Origin: Echinococcus granulosus
Taxonomy: Eukaryota > Platyhelminthes > Cestoda > Cyclophyllidea > Taeniidae
Assembly (NCBI RefSeq): GCF_000524195.1
Contig: NW_020170475.1
Span: 294,912 to 320,379 of the forward strand
Reading direction: 5' to 3'
DNA: 25,468 nt
The position numbers and the translations under genes were made by a program. Position 1 is the stretch's first letter, and each line of letters opens with the position of its first letter. A model generated the notes under the pieces. That model made no database searches. It saw nothing but the letters and a program-made list of their open reading frames with translations, and was not told the origin of the DNA. This document shows, in pieces, positions 8,101-17,426 of the stretch.

Positions 8101-10518
8101 GCCAATGACAGTAGACCATAAAGAACTAGAATAAAACGTCTTGGTTGCTAACAGGATTCCTTTATTCGAACAGGTCTAAAGAATCTAAAAGATATTAAGT
8201 TTAGGGCTCTGTGAAGCTAGTTCAGAAAACGGAGAGATGAAGTCGTACTGTCCTTCCTGCTATCTGGAGATCGAGTTTCCTACTTGGTGTAGAATGTAGT
8301 CTAGACGGACTGTTACGCGCTTATATATTTAAAATTTGATACTTTAATTTTTACATGATTAAACCACCCTTCCCCAACTGGTAGTGAGAAAAAAGGATGA
8401 GGGTTTTATCGCGGCACAGCGCTTATTTTTTTAAATATGGGGGCGATGGACTGGGGGAACGAATTAGCTTCGATACATTCGACCCTGACCGTCGTATGAT
8501 GATTAAGTTGTTCAAATCAAATAACGACATCCTTTGTTTCTTGCTTGATGAGATTTAGCGATTGTCCGAGATCTTCGTCACATTTGGGGCGGTTGAATTA
8601 AGTTGACAATCTTACTATTTGTAAGTAAAATCCTTAAGTCCTCGTTGTTATATATATTAATACAAATTAATAACTGTCACTGCTTTTCAAACTTCGTAAA
8701 ACCTTTCAAAAGCCGTTGAAGTACTTAACCGGCACTGACTTTTTATTGTCTATTGCTCTCTGCAGGACCTCTTTGCATCCACTTCGTCGAGTGGCCCGTC
8801 TCTTAGCAACACGTCTTCTTTCCTCACCCATGAGCGAACATCAACAGCTCCGTTATCGCCACTATACCTCCTTTCTTGGTAGCCTAAAAAACTATCAACA
8901 CCACTGGGAGTCCAAGCATCGCTTAAATCCTAGACCACGATGCTTGTACGAGGCATCGACGTCAGCAACGGCCATAGGAACAGCCACGACAGCAGTGATG
9001 AGTCGTCATCATCGTCTCCATGGTTATCATCGTGTTGGTGTGCTGGCAAAAACGCTGGAGTTGAACCACGAGGGCGTCATTATGTCCTCTAGGTCAACGA
9101 CACCATCAGCGATTATAGCAGGATCGTCACCACTCCCGTTGTCCCATTCGCCACTGCTGTCTGGGAGGACAGCGTCACAGCGGTGTACCCCTGCCTTGGT
9201 CTCCGAGTCCTCCAGTGAGAACACTCATCGTGCTCCTCTTCGCCATACTCGTGTGCATAGTGTGCGTGTCACCGTCGAACCACAGGTAATGGTCCAAACT
9301 TCCCTTATTTCCTTTTTTGTCGTTCTCTTTCCGGTGATAACTTCCCAAGTTTGCTAGGTCGCATTCAATAGCTTCAATGTCATGCGGACCGAAATGTATT
9401 GCGCAAATTGTCACACTTTTCTGTGCAAAACAATGAAAGCATATCTTGAGATTTATAGGGTAGAGAAATTAACAATAATTGGTCAATCAAATGTTTGGCG
9501 TCAAAAAACGGGTTTTGAAAGAGCTTCATTATCTTTTTAGTTTCAAGAGTATCAATTGTGGACGAATATTAAGTAAAGCAGGAGAATAGGAGCTATAGGA
9601 CCTTTTTTAAGTCCTTGATCAATTAAGTACAAAGTGGACGCATTACTACGACTCGGGATCCTAGTCTCGACTGCAGTCCGAAATGTGACTGCTCACGTGA
9701 TTAATTTGGCGCAACTGCGATGATTTATTGCACTCTAGGATAAAAGGCTAGAGGTTTGGGGCTAGATGTACTTGAGTGGCTGCTCCTGTTCTAGCTGATC
9801 TCAGAGTTTTGTACCGGCAAAATTTATTGAATGCAACAACATTCTTCCTTTAAAATTCATCTCCTCACGGAAGCATCATTAAAAGCAAGGTAATTTCAAC
9901 TCTTTTCACAACCTTTGTATTTCGATTTTCTGATAATCTCTGAAGTGTTGTCCTACATCCAGAGGGAATCTGAAATTTGTGGAAAATTGTGATGAATTTT
10001 TTTGAAAAAAAAATGCGTAAAATTCGTCGTTTGTGTGCATTTTAAAAGCGATTGCCTTTTAAGGTCTTACTCTCTGTTGTCCTAACACATCAATTGTAGG
10101 ATCTTACTCCAAAGCTATGGTTAAAGTGGTTTCTTGTCTTTGTGTTTTTCCTGCGAAACAGCGTCGGTCGTGTTCATTCAAAGCATCTTCGTCAACATTT
10201 TTTGTCCTATATTCCCATTTCCTTAAGGTGCAATACCACACGGAACGAGACGCAGCGAGCTGTGAGGCGCTGCACAACGCGAATCTACACAGCATTGAAT
10301 CGGAGAACTCCCTGCCCCGAATGAACTCCCTTCCCATCTCATTGAAGTCGTCAGTGTCTACTGGCGCCGATGCCACCGCCACTGTAGCAGCAGTTGCCGC
10401 CTTCCTGTGGAGATGCCACCCCTTCGGTTCAGCACCGGCGATTTGTTCACCCATCTCATCCCTCACTAAGAAAAATTCCTCCTCTTTACCCTCACTTTCT
10501 CTCTCACCACCTCCCTGA
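1396..10518 (+). CDS. Goliath/RNF150-like RING-H2 E3 ubiquitin ligase, 3' part (5 exons)
   Basis: Proposed join: 1396-2188, 4549-4757, 7531-7752, 8766-9285, 10228-10518, giving 677 residues to a TGA. Residues 1-22 are the second half of a RING-H2 finger: H1, H4, C7, C18 and C21 are zinc ligands, DPWL (residues 9-12) contacts the E2, and K22 follows the last cysteine. [12 protein letters not shown] matches the goliath/RNF130/RNF150/RNF128 group, which are membrane-anchored E3 ligases of the endosomal system with a luminal PA domain and one helix before the RING. Those upstream parts are absent here, so the gene is 5'-truncated by the window. The rest is a Ser/Pro-rich, probably disordered cytosolic tail, far longer than in short family members. 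GT/AG signals and reading phase agree at all four joins. The RING assignment is firm, while exons 2, 4 and 5 are model-based. Confidence 0.75.
2189..4548 (+). other. Intron A (about 2.4 kb)
   Basis: This AT-rich intron has GT at 2189 and a pyrimidine-rich acceptor ending catgcag at 4548. I see no convincing exon in it. It holds a small palindrome atttcataatgaaat near 3030, a ggctcca/tggagcc inverted repeat near 3042-3069, and a hairpin-rich segment (3814-3922). The interspersed repeat copy at 4052-4176 follows. Open frames of 60-90 codons on either strand lack any recognisable family. Confidence 0.65.
4052..4176 (+). repeat. Interspersed repeat A, inverted relative of the junction repeat
   Basis: The reverse complement of 12683-12798 aligns to this stretch with small gaps. 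Shared blocks in order are TGACCTCATTT, GAGGTCAT[AG]CGCCA, GAGGTCGTGTAGGGT[AG]CG and a TGGATC end. Inverted repeats are visible: TGACCTC (4052-4058) with GAGGTCA (4068-4074), and GACCTC with GAGGTC around 4092-4112. It looks like an old copy of a dispersed, structured repeat family rather than a gene. A 93-codon minus-strand frame over it (3953-4234) has no recognisable domain. Confidence 0.7.
4549..4757 (+). CDS. Exon B of the goliath-like gene (Ala/Pro-rich tail)
   Basis: The exon is strongly GC-rich compared with both flanks. The acceptor is ttttctcatgcag at 4548 and the donor is CCAA|GTTAGT at 4758. It enters in phase 0, matching exon A, and leaves in phase 2, matching exon C. The product begins [20 protein letters not shown] and is Ala/Pro/Ser-rich with no known domain (residues 265-333 of the partial protein). 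A second frame is open over much of the exon (4577-4762), but it does not splice in frame to exon C. Confidence 0.65.
4758..7530 (+). other. Intron B (about 2.8 kb)
   Basis: This AT-rich intron has GT at 4758 and ends with ttatttcgcctacag at 7530. Open frames up to 76 codons occur at 5669-5899, 7047-7244 and 7246-7437, but they lack domains, flanking splice phase or GC enrichment, so I call none of them. I see no repeat with a clear relative elsewhere in the window. Confidence 0.6.
7531..7752 (+). CDS. Exon C of the goliath-like gene
   Basis: The acceptor is tcgcctacag and the donor is CACGG|GTAAAA at 7753, directly ahead of an in-frame stop. It enters in phase 2 (AA|G, Lys) and leaves in phase 2 (GG|G, Gly), agreeing with exons B and D. 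The product starts [20 protein letters not shown], continues with [15 protein letters not shown] and ends in a Pro/Ser-rich part (residues 335-407). No domain is recognised. A cryptic donor, AACA|GTAAGT at 7584, lies inside the exon. Confidence 0.72.
7753..8765 (+). other. Intron C (about 1.0 kb)
   Basis: This AT-rich non-coding sequence starts at GTAAAA and ends in a good acceptor tract, ttttattgtctattgctctctgcag. I see no exon, repeat or RNA gene in it. Confidence 0.65.
8766..9285 (+). CDS. Exon D of the goliath-like gene (Ser/Thr/Arg/His-rich tail)
   Basis: The acceptor ctctctgcag and donor CCACAG|GTAATG (9286) frame 173 codons, open throughout in the phase set by exon C. The exon leaves in phase 0. 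The product is basic and Ser/Thr-rich with His/Arg clusters such as [11 protein letters not shown] (residues 409-581 of the partial protein), and no domain is recognised. A competing frame beginning GAC at 8766 reads like Ser/Asp-rich coding sequence but is broken by TAG at 8880, 8931 and 9090. The present frame is preferred for continuity and phase. Confidence 0.6.
9286..10227 (+). other. Intron D (about 0.9 kb)
   Basis: GTAATG starts this AT-rich intron. It ends with tattcccatttccttaag at 10227. Another acceptor-like site, caattgtag at 10099, lies upstream, but the later one preserves phase 0 and begins the GC-richer stretch. I see nothing else in it. Confidence 0.55.
10228..10518 (+). CDS. 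Terminal exon E of the goliath-like gene
   Basis: The exon enters in phase 0 after exon D and runs 96 codons to TGA at 10516-10518. It begins [20 protein letters not shown], passes an Ala-rich stretch ([16 protein letters not shown]) and ends in Ser/Pro-rich [11 protein letters not shown] (residues 582-677). No domain is recognised. The end of the exon and the following 120 bases are pyrimidine-rich, so several frames stay open by composition. Other frames over the exon are therefore not trusted, but they leave some doubt about the exact C terminus. Confidence 0.58.
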   Translation: MQYHTERDAASCEALHNANLHSIESENSLPRMNSLPISLKSSVSTGADATATVAAVAAFLWRCHPFGSAPAICSPISSLTKKNSSSLPSLSLSPPP

Positions 10519-11053
10519 ACTCGTTTCTTCGTCCGACCACTCCTTTGTTTCTCTTCTTTTCTATGCTCCAACAGCCTCACACTTCATTACCTCCGCTTCC
10601 GCCTGTCTACCCACTTTACTGTTCCTGTGTGTCTGACTGCGACCAGGCGAAATAGTACACCTTTGTGTGAACATTTTTGTTGTGGAGACATAAGTACAAT
10701 CATGCGTTTTTAAATCGCCTTTCAAATGGTTCTCATATCTTTGGCTATTTAGACGTCCATTAGGCGGTTTGGTGCTGGGTTCCTCCAACCTACAACTTAA
10801 TTCTTTCCATTGATAAGCTTTCCGCTGTGCAGTGTCAAAGTATGAAACTATTAGCACCCGGGCTACTCCAACTATTGCTGCCACTGAAAATCAAGTGGGA
10901 TTTACTTAGTTCAGTTATGGTTGAGGCTAGTTTCTTGCCGCAATACTCATAAAAGTAAATGAAATGTATTTGGCCGTCTGGGTTTTGTAAAAGGTGCGCA
11001 GGGTTTGCATAGTTGTATTAGGCTGACTTGGTTTCATCCCTGGGCCGAGACGG

Positions 11054-11072
11054 AAAGGCATTTTATGCCTTT
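11054..11072 (+). other. Perfect 8-bp hairpin in the likely 3' UTR
   Basis: AAAGGCAT, loop TTT, ATGCCTTT forms an uninterrupted 8-bp stem about 540 bases after the stop codon. It is not the histone stem-loop consensus. The role is unknown, and the identical copy is at 23723-23741. Confidence 0.55.
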
Positions 11073-11288
11073 GGGAGATGGGAATGTCTGGATATGAAGC
11101 GAAAATTCTACCAATTAGGGCGTCGGTTCATGGCGCAGTCGCTTCGGCGTCGCCTTTGGCTTGTTTTTTTTTTCACCCGGACGGAGGCCTTGAGATAATG
11201 CGCGGGTACAGAGAGTACAAATTGTTCGGTAGATTGTAATACCTATTTGACCTTTGTGAAAATTCCCTTTAAATTTCCATCAACTCTG

Positions 11289-11294
11289 AATAAA
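11289..11294 (+). promoter_or_regulatory. Candidate polyadenylation signal AATAAA
   Basis: This is the clearest canonical AATAAA I noticed downstream of the stop at 10518, implying a 3' UTR of roughly 0.8 kb. The copy-2 equivalent is 23958-23963. No cleavage site can be proved from sequence alone. Confidence 0.4.
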
Positions 11295-12682
11295 GACAAG
11301 TAGTTGCCGATGCTTATTTCGTTATAGAGTCGTCGTACTTACCAAGGCAACACTTATCCTGGTTTCACCGATCTTTACCTGAGCATGATTGTACTAGTGT
11401 CAATCTACCTAAACAGTCGGGTTTTTCATTTTTTTAAGCTAAAAAACATTTAATTGCGAACAGCTTTTGAATAGACGATAGGTTGAACAGTCAATATATT
11501 GCCTTAGAGCCGTGATAAATGGACCTTCGACAGAATTATATTAGCAAATACTTTACATCCTGTGATAGCCTAGCATTTCGTGATTCATTAAAATTATGTG
11601 GAACTGAGAAACTAGGTGTGCGGAATTAAAATATCGTTATATTGGAGAGGGACTCACCGTCTATTTAAGCGCTTTTTGTCACTGCAACATGCTTTCGTAG
11701 ATCATAAGTGGAGACTTACTTTAGTAAAATGCGTGATTTTACTAATCTGAATATAGTCCTCCTACGAGGGCACTCTTTGCGCCAATACTTGTGAAAACTT
11801 CAAATCCACCATGCTGTTCAAGCATTCAATCAGGCAATTAAGGTTAAAAGGTTCAGAATGAAAAAACAAATTCACAGTAGAAGAATTCAATATTTAAGCA
11901 AGCAATGTGGAAAAGTGGTACTTTTTTAGTGCATGGTATTAAACAGCACTTATGAGGCTAATTATACGTAGCGTTATTTACATTACTTTCTATTGAAGTA
12001 CAGATATCCTTTTATTTGTCCTGGAAATTATTTCAGTTCAGTAAAAGGCGGCATTGACGAGACCTCAATATTTACGGACTTTTGAGTCTACGTATTTGAC
12101 ATACCATACGAAAATTGAAAACCCATCTTGGCTACTTGAGACTTTAATTGACGGTTACCGGAAAACGACACTAAGTATTTCTATTAGTTTACACAAAATA
12201 GCGGGGAAGCAGAAAATATCAAACAAAACCATCCCGAAACTTATGATTTAAAACAAGTGATAGTCGGTCAAGGATAATGCGTTTGACTGATTTTTCACGT
12301 ATAACTGGATAAGGAATACTAAATCGCGGTGAAGTAGCAAGGACACGTCAATCTGCAATTTTTATTTGCTTTCAGGATAGTATCAGGTCAATGACTACAA
12401 ATCACGTAATAATTTCTTCTGCTCCATCCCCCTTTAGAGCTAAGGTATTAGGCTAACCTGGTCTCTTTTAAAAGTTATCACCACTTATTCGCATCTTGCA
12501 GCCCGACTTCATCCTTTCAAGGCCCATCCGATCATCATTTCGTTTACCAGTGCGTCTACTAAACCATCAAAATCACATCTTTGATCATTGATGAAAATTC
12601 CCACTTTTAAACATCATAATCTCAATGTGGGTCTACTGAATAAGAGTTTTATATGCAGCAAGCTTGAGAATGAAAACGTACT

Positions 12683-12798
12683 GATCCAGTAACCTTCAGG
12701 GAGTTACAAACGAGACGGTTGGAAAGTAGTTGACGTACCCTACACGACCTCATACGCCACCTTCCTAGTGGCGTATGACCTCAAACGAAATGAGGTCA
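12683..12798 (-). repeat. Interspersed repeat B, at the unit junction
   Basis: Read on the minus strand, this aligns with 4052-4176. It contains a perfect 11-bp inverted repeat, TCATACGCCAC (12750-12760) with GTGGCGTATGA (12768-12778), and an overlapping TGACCTCA (12776-12783) with TGAGGTCA (12791-12798). The alignment with repeat A stops one base from the unit boundary at 12799/12800. The boundary therefore coincides with the end of a dispersed repeat, a classic place for both unequal recombination and assembly error. Confidence 0.75.
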
Positions 12799-12799
12799 G

Positions 12800-14064
12800 A
12801 GTTCTCACTTCAGTTTTGCCCAGCCATATCGCTCTGAGTTCTACCCAGCCAGTAGAGAGGTGGAGGCGTCACGTGTTCACTTTATCGGTATCTTTATATG
12901 GGCACTGTAGACAGGTCCGTAGCCGACTTTTCTGGATGTTTCGCGGCCAGTGTCGCTTCATTTGTTAATAGCATTCTTGCAGAATACGAGACCGGGGTGG
13001 TTGCCGATGATGTACGCCATTTTCAAGCCTTTCGTTTGGAGTCGTCGCAGTTTCCCCTAGGCATACCAAATAACCTGGGTGGCAGTACAATGGCGGAGTC
13101 CTTGGTGTTCGCGAAACCAAAATAAAAGTTAAGCAAATAATGAAGGTATCATAATATGTGATGATATTTTAGCTTAATTTTTTGCCGTATTCACGATGTA
13201 TTTCAAATTTCCTTTAGGTATGCGCCTACAGTTATTCGACATTTTTATCTTGTTTAGTAGGATTCAACATGAAGCCGAATGCTAAGGTTCCCGATGCAAA
13301 TGAGCGTTTGCTGTTTTTGAAGGACCCTTGCATGGTATCGACCACTATTTCAAGGAAGTCTTGCCGTTGTTTTAGCGGAAGATGTGGGGGATGATCACAA
13401 TCACCCCTTGACAAGTTTTGTCTGCTTGTTGTGGTGGAAGGTTAAAAGAAAAAAAAAAAGATTTGAATATTTGTTGTATGTTGATGCGCGCCTAACCTGT
13501 CCTAATTGAATACTTCGCGCTGTTTCGCGTCAAGCGCTGTGATTAGTACGGAAACGCTCTCTGGCGAACAGAAGAAACATAAATTAGTTTTGCCCCAAAA
13601 ACTGTTTCAACTGCATTTCCTGTTGATAATCAGGTTTTACCAGTCAATTGCAATCGCCATGGGAGATCTTATAGTATATCCCGTTTGGCTGTGCAAGACT
13701 ATTCCAGCTCGTTGCAACCATAAGGGTCTGAATTCTATTCTCCTTTAATTGCAGGTATCGTTGAAATTCACTTCCAAATTCAGTCAAATGTTTTATATCT
13801 CTGCAGTCTTCGAAGATAATAACTGTGAGGGATGTTTGAATCTATCTTGATATAGGCCTCTACTTTTACTCCTTACACCTAGTTCCATTAATTCTATGCA
13901 TAGACTCGCCGTAGTTTGTGTGATCTGTCGTTGCTTTGCAAGTCTTTCGCAAGCAGCTAAATTAAACAGCGTCCTAAAAATAATCTAAAACTAAAGTTCA
14001 TTTTTGGACATTCTCCGAGTTGATTTGGCCTAATCGGCGTGCACTTTTTGTCGATTGCTTCAAG
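12800..14064. other. Copy 2 of the upstream non-coding region
   Basis: Identical to 131-1395. Here it directly follows repeat B rather than the single-copy flank. No upstream RING exon is present. Confidence 0.6.
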
Positions 14065-14857
14065 GCATATGTATCATCGCGCCTGCATCGATCCCTGGCT
14101 TTTGAAGCACCGTAGTTGTCCTCTGTGCAAGCAAAACATTCTTATCGCCTGCGGTCTATCTCTGGCCGAGGAGGACGTGACCTCATGTTCTGCCACCACT
14201 AGTGAGGTCGACTCGGGTTCCTCTCTCTCCGCCACCTCCGCCTCTCCATCTGCTTCCTCTATCTCGGTGCCTCTTGAGGGTCTCTTCTGTCCCCTTCTAG
14301 TCCTCTTCAGCTGCCGTCGTCGTCGCCACCACCACCATCATTTCTATCGAGACTTCCAACACGCTCGGCGGCCCAGTTCCTCCCTCGATGACGCCTTAGC
14401 ACCTTCTGGAGATCGACGGGTGCTCGGTTCGGCGTCGGAGAACTCTTCCTCCTCCATTACCGCAAGATCTGTGCCCTCTGATCTCTTCCATACTTCTGCT
14501 ATTTCTCCCTCTGTCTTGGAGAAGGGCACACGGTTCCCTGCCGAGGAGTTCGACGAGGCAAATGAGGAGGGAGAATCAATGGAGGAGGCAATGGGGAGAA
14601 GAAGTCGTCGAAATTTCATTAGTTTTTGCTCCTGCTGTGGAGGTAAGAGCGTTAGAGTGGAGAAAGAGGTACCAGTAGAAAGGCTCCTACCACCACAGAT
14701 GAGCCCATCGACCTGTGGTACTACTCTCCCTTCTGCCCTTATGTACACACCACCTGTGGCGCATCCTCCGGCTATGATCCTCTGTCATCTCCCTCACTCA
14801 ATGGACCTCAACCAAATTCCCATGGGAACGAAGACCGCTTTGCCTTCATATGAACAG
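14065..14857 (+). CDS. Copy 2 of exon A (RING-H2 second half)
   Basis: Identical to 1396-2188, with acceptor cttcaag and donor CAG|GTTTGT. The five visible zinc ligands and DPWL are intact. Confidence 0.8.
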
Positions 14858-16720
14858 GTTTGTTTTGTGGCGGTCTTTTAGGTACCTAACTTCCTCAAGG
14901 TGTGGTTCCTTTAAAGGCTTGGGACTAATAAATTTGAAGTGCAGAACTACACTATCGCCCAAAATAGAAATGTGTACAGCATAATCACTGTTTTTGATGC
15001 GATGCAAATTCTTTGAAGGGACTTATCTGGTTTGAGTTTCAACTTTCATTAAGGTAAATTATATTCTCTGGGGTGAGAAGCTGCTTGTGAGTCTTGGGGA
15101 CCAGATTGTTAATTACCAAAATCTATCTGAATCGAGACCGTTGCATCTATCACCACTGATTAAATCCAAAAAAATTTACGTATTGATATTGGAATAACGA
15201 CAAAGATTATTACAATAATTTTTTCACTGTAGTTCTGCGAGTAAGAGAGGCTGTAACTCTCATACTAAAGCAGCCTGATTTATCACGCAATTTTAATTGA
15301 GAAGTTGGCTTTTATTGTTGATGTCTGTAGACTATCATTTCAGAGGGGGTGCAAATTCGGTATATCTTTAATTTTCTTTTCATTCCGTCTCCCTCAGTGG
15401 TCTTAGGGACTGGAACAGTTCGCCATCTTTTTTCTAGAGGTTTTCTAGACTTATCCATTTCGTTTTTTGAAATGCGGAAGTTTTTTTTTCAAAGAAAGGT
15501 CATGCTTGTCAGAGTAACTAGCTTTTTCACTCAGATTACGCTGAAAACGCTGATTTCAGTTATTCTCTGTTGTCTGTTGACTGGCGTTTTGCGTTTTAGG
15601 GGTCAGTGTGATATTTGAATAATATTTATGCCCTCATTCTATTGGAAATTCCTGATTGAACACTTCGTAAATGGTCTTCCGTCCAGCCAGAACAATTTCA
15701 TAATGAAATGGCTCCAACAGAGCGATCGACTGGAGCCAATCGTGACTTTCTAGGATCCCTGCATGTTACACAGATAATAAGTCTTGATTTATTGATGGTT
15801 TTTAAAAAAAATGGATTTTATATCACACCGTTGCGCTGGATGTAATTTTGGAAAAGCATTTAGAGGAGAACTAGGACATAACGGTAATTCATTGAATGAT
15901 GTCGTTATTACAAAAAATAACTCCAAGTACTTTCTCACTACCCTTTCGGCGTCATTTAAGGAGAGTAAATCACTGTCAAAGCGTGTGTTTAAACGGGATA
16001 CATGACCATAGCATCGTTTCTAAAATCATAACGTGCTGCGTATGCTCCAAAATTTAGTGATATGACGTTTTAGGTTAGTCTATTGGCTTGTGAAAACGCT
16101 TGTGATGGTTTAATTTTCTTGAATTTCTTTTCTTCCGCGCTCTAATTGATATACAAAACCGGTGTTTGGTTGTCAGAAAGCACAAATCGATTGTATGAAT
16201 AAATTCCAAATTCACTATCTTCCGAAAGTAAACCGTTTTCGAGAAAAAATCGGAGTATCGCAAAATGTTTCATTGAAATTAGAAACAGTAAGCCACTACT
16301 ACCCTCTCGTGAGTACGGCATCAACATAGGTATTTTTTCTGCAGACCTTACTCCAGCTCCCTATTCAGTAAATTTTTTAGACTTCTACTCCAAAAACTCA
16401 ACCATGCTTTTGGAAGTTGAATGAAACGTGTTGCCTGATGTACAGCTAGCCAACTGTCAATGCTTTTTGGAAATGCGAATTGGTGGGAGGGAGCGATTTG
16501 TGCTGCTTGTCTCCCACAAACCTACAGGATGTCCAGCCGTGATGTTAGTGCTGGAGAAGTGGGAAATCAGTGTGACAGTCTAATTTCTCCACAGGTTGTT
16601 TTAAAAAATCATCGGGTGTGATTATGAGAGGTCCATTACAATCGAAGTTTGCATGATTTGGGCGAGTACTAAGGCTGGGAGATTAGCCAGAGGGGATAAC
16701 CTATCGAAACAGTAAAAGAG

Positions 16721-16845
16721 TGACCTCATTTGTTCGGAGGTCATGCGCCATTGAAAAAGTGACCTCCTTTCGGAAGAGGTCGTGTAGGGTGCGCCAAACA
16801 TCATTTTAACTGCCTCTTCTGTGACAATTCCAAGGACATTGGATC
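16721..16845 (+). repeat. Copy 2 of interspersed repeat A
   Basis: Identical to 4052-4176, including both inverted repeats. Confidence 0.7.
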
Positions 16846-17217
16846 GTAGATAATCGCATAAACTGGCATCAACAGAGGCATGCCTGTTTCGACTGTACAT
16901 CACTTTTCTACATTCAAAGTGGCTGGGGTGCCTTGATGTTGCTATTTAGAGCAGTGATATCTCCCTAACAAATGGTGTACAAAAGTGCTGCTTACTTTGC
17001 AGAGGAGAGTGAAATGATGGGTTATTTAAAATTCTGATTAAGTTAAAGGTTTCATTTGAATCAATGGTGATAACTAAAACAAAAATCATTTTAAGTCCAT
17101 CAGCAGTCTGTGTTGCCAATTGGTAATTGTCACCTTTAACAGGTTAGTAAAAATAGCGCAGATCTCTTACCGTTTGATGCGCGCTCTCTGCTTATCTAGG
17201 AAAATTTTCTCATGCAG

Positions 17218-17426
17218 GCCACAGCAATGATGCCACGGGCGGCCTTTGTGGCGCTGCCAGCTTCTCCACCCGCGTATCCGCATCAGCCAGTTGCAGGTTG
17301 GAGCCCTCACTTCTCCACGGAGCCCAGACGGCAGGGGGTCGCTGGCCTCTTTGACCCGCCTCAACGCGCCCTCCCTGGTGCCAAAAGCAGCGTCGTTTAC
17401 CCCGCGCTGTCCACCTCAGCAGCCAA
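17218..17426 (+). CDS. Copy 2 of exon B
   Basis: Identical to 4549-4757, entering in phase 0 and leaving in phase 2. Confidence 0.6.

Larger units (their letters stand above)
131..12799. repeat. Tandem repeat unit, copy 1 (12,669 bases)
   Basis: The unit starts with agttctcacttcagttttgc and ends with aaacgaaatgaggtcag. The same sequence restarts at 12800 with a constant offset of 12,669. Every open frame in this copy has an identical partner in copy 2, and the lines compared by eye show no substitution or indel. The unit contains five exons of one gene plus introns and 3' flank. Total identity over 12.7 kb, including introns, means a very recent duplication or an assembly duplication. Confidence 0.97.
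10519..12799 (+). other. 3' UTR and downstream flank of copy 1
   Basis: This begins with a pyrimidine-rich strip to about 10640. It then holds two RNA-foldable hairpins (11054-11072 and 11135-11153), a T-run near 11165 and AATAAA at 11289. After that the sequence is AT-rich without a recognisable gene. The last 117 bases are the junction repeat. The 66-codon frame at 12768-12968 exists only because the two units abut. Confidence 0.6.

Noticed and set aside
10104..10580. 158-codon minus-strand frame over the terminal exon
   Set aside because: It is Glu/Lys/Arg-rich because it is the complement of a pyrimidine-rich coding strip, with no domain and no splice context.
11117..11160. GC-rich GGTTC-containing stretch considered as a tRNA
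   Set aside because: No A box, anticodon arm or acceptor pairing could be built. It folds only as a small TTCG-capped hairpin.
12768..12968. 66-codon open frame crossing the unit junction
   Set aside because: It exists only because the two copies abut, has no counterpart at the start of copy 1 and no recognisable domain.
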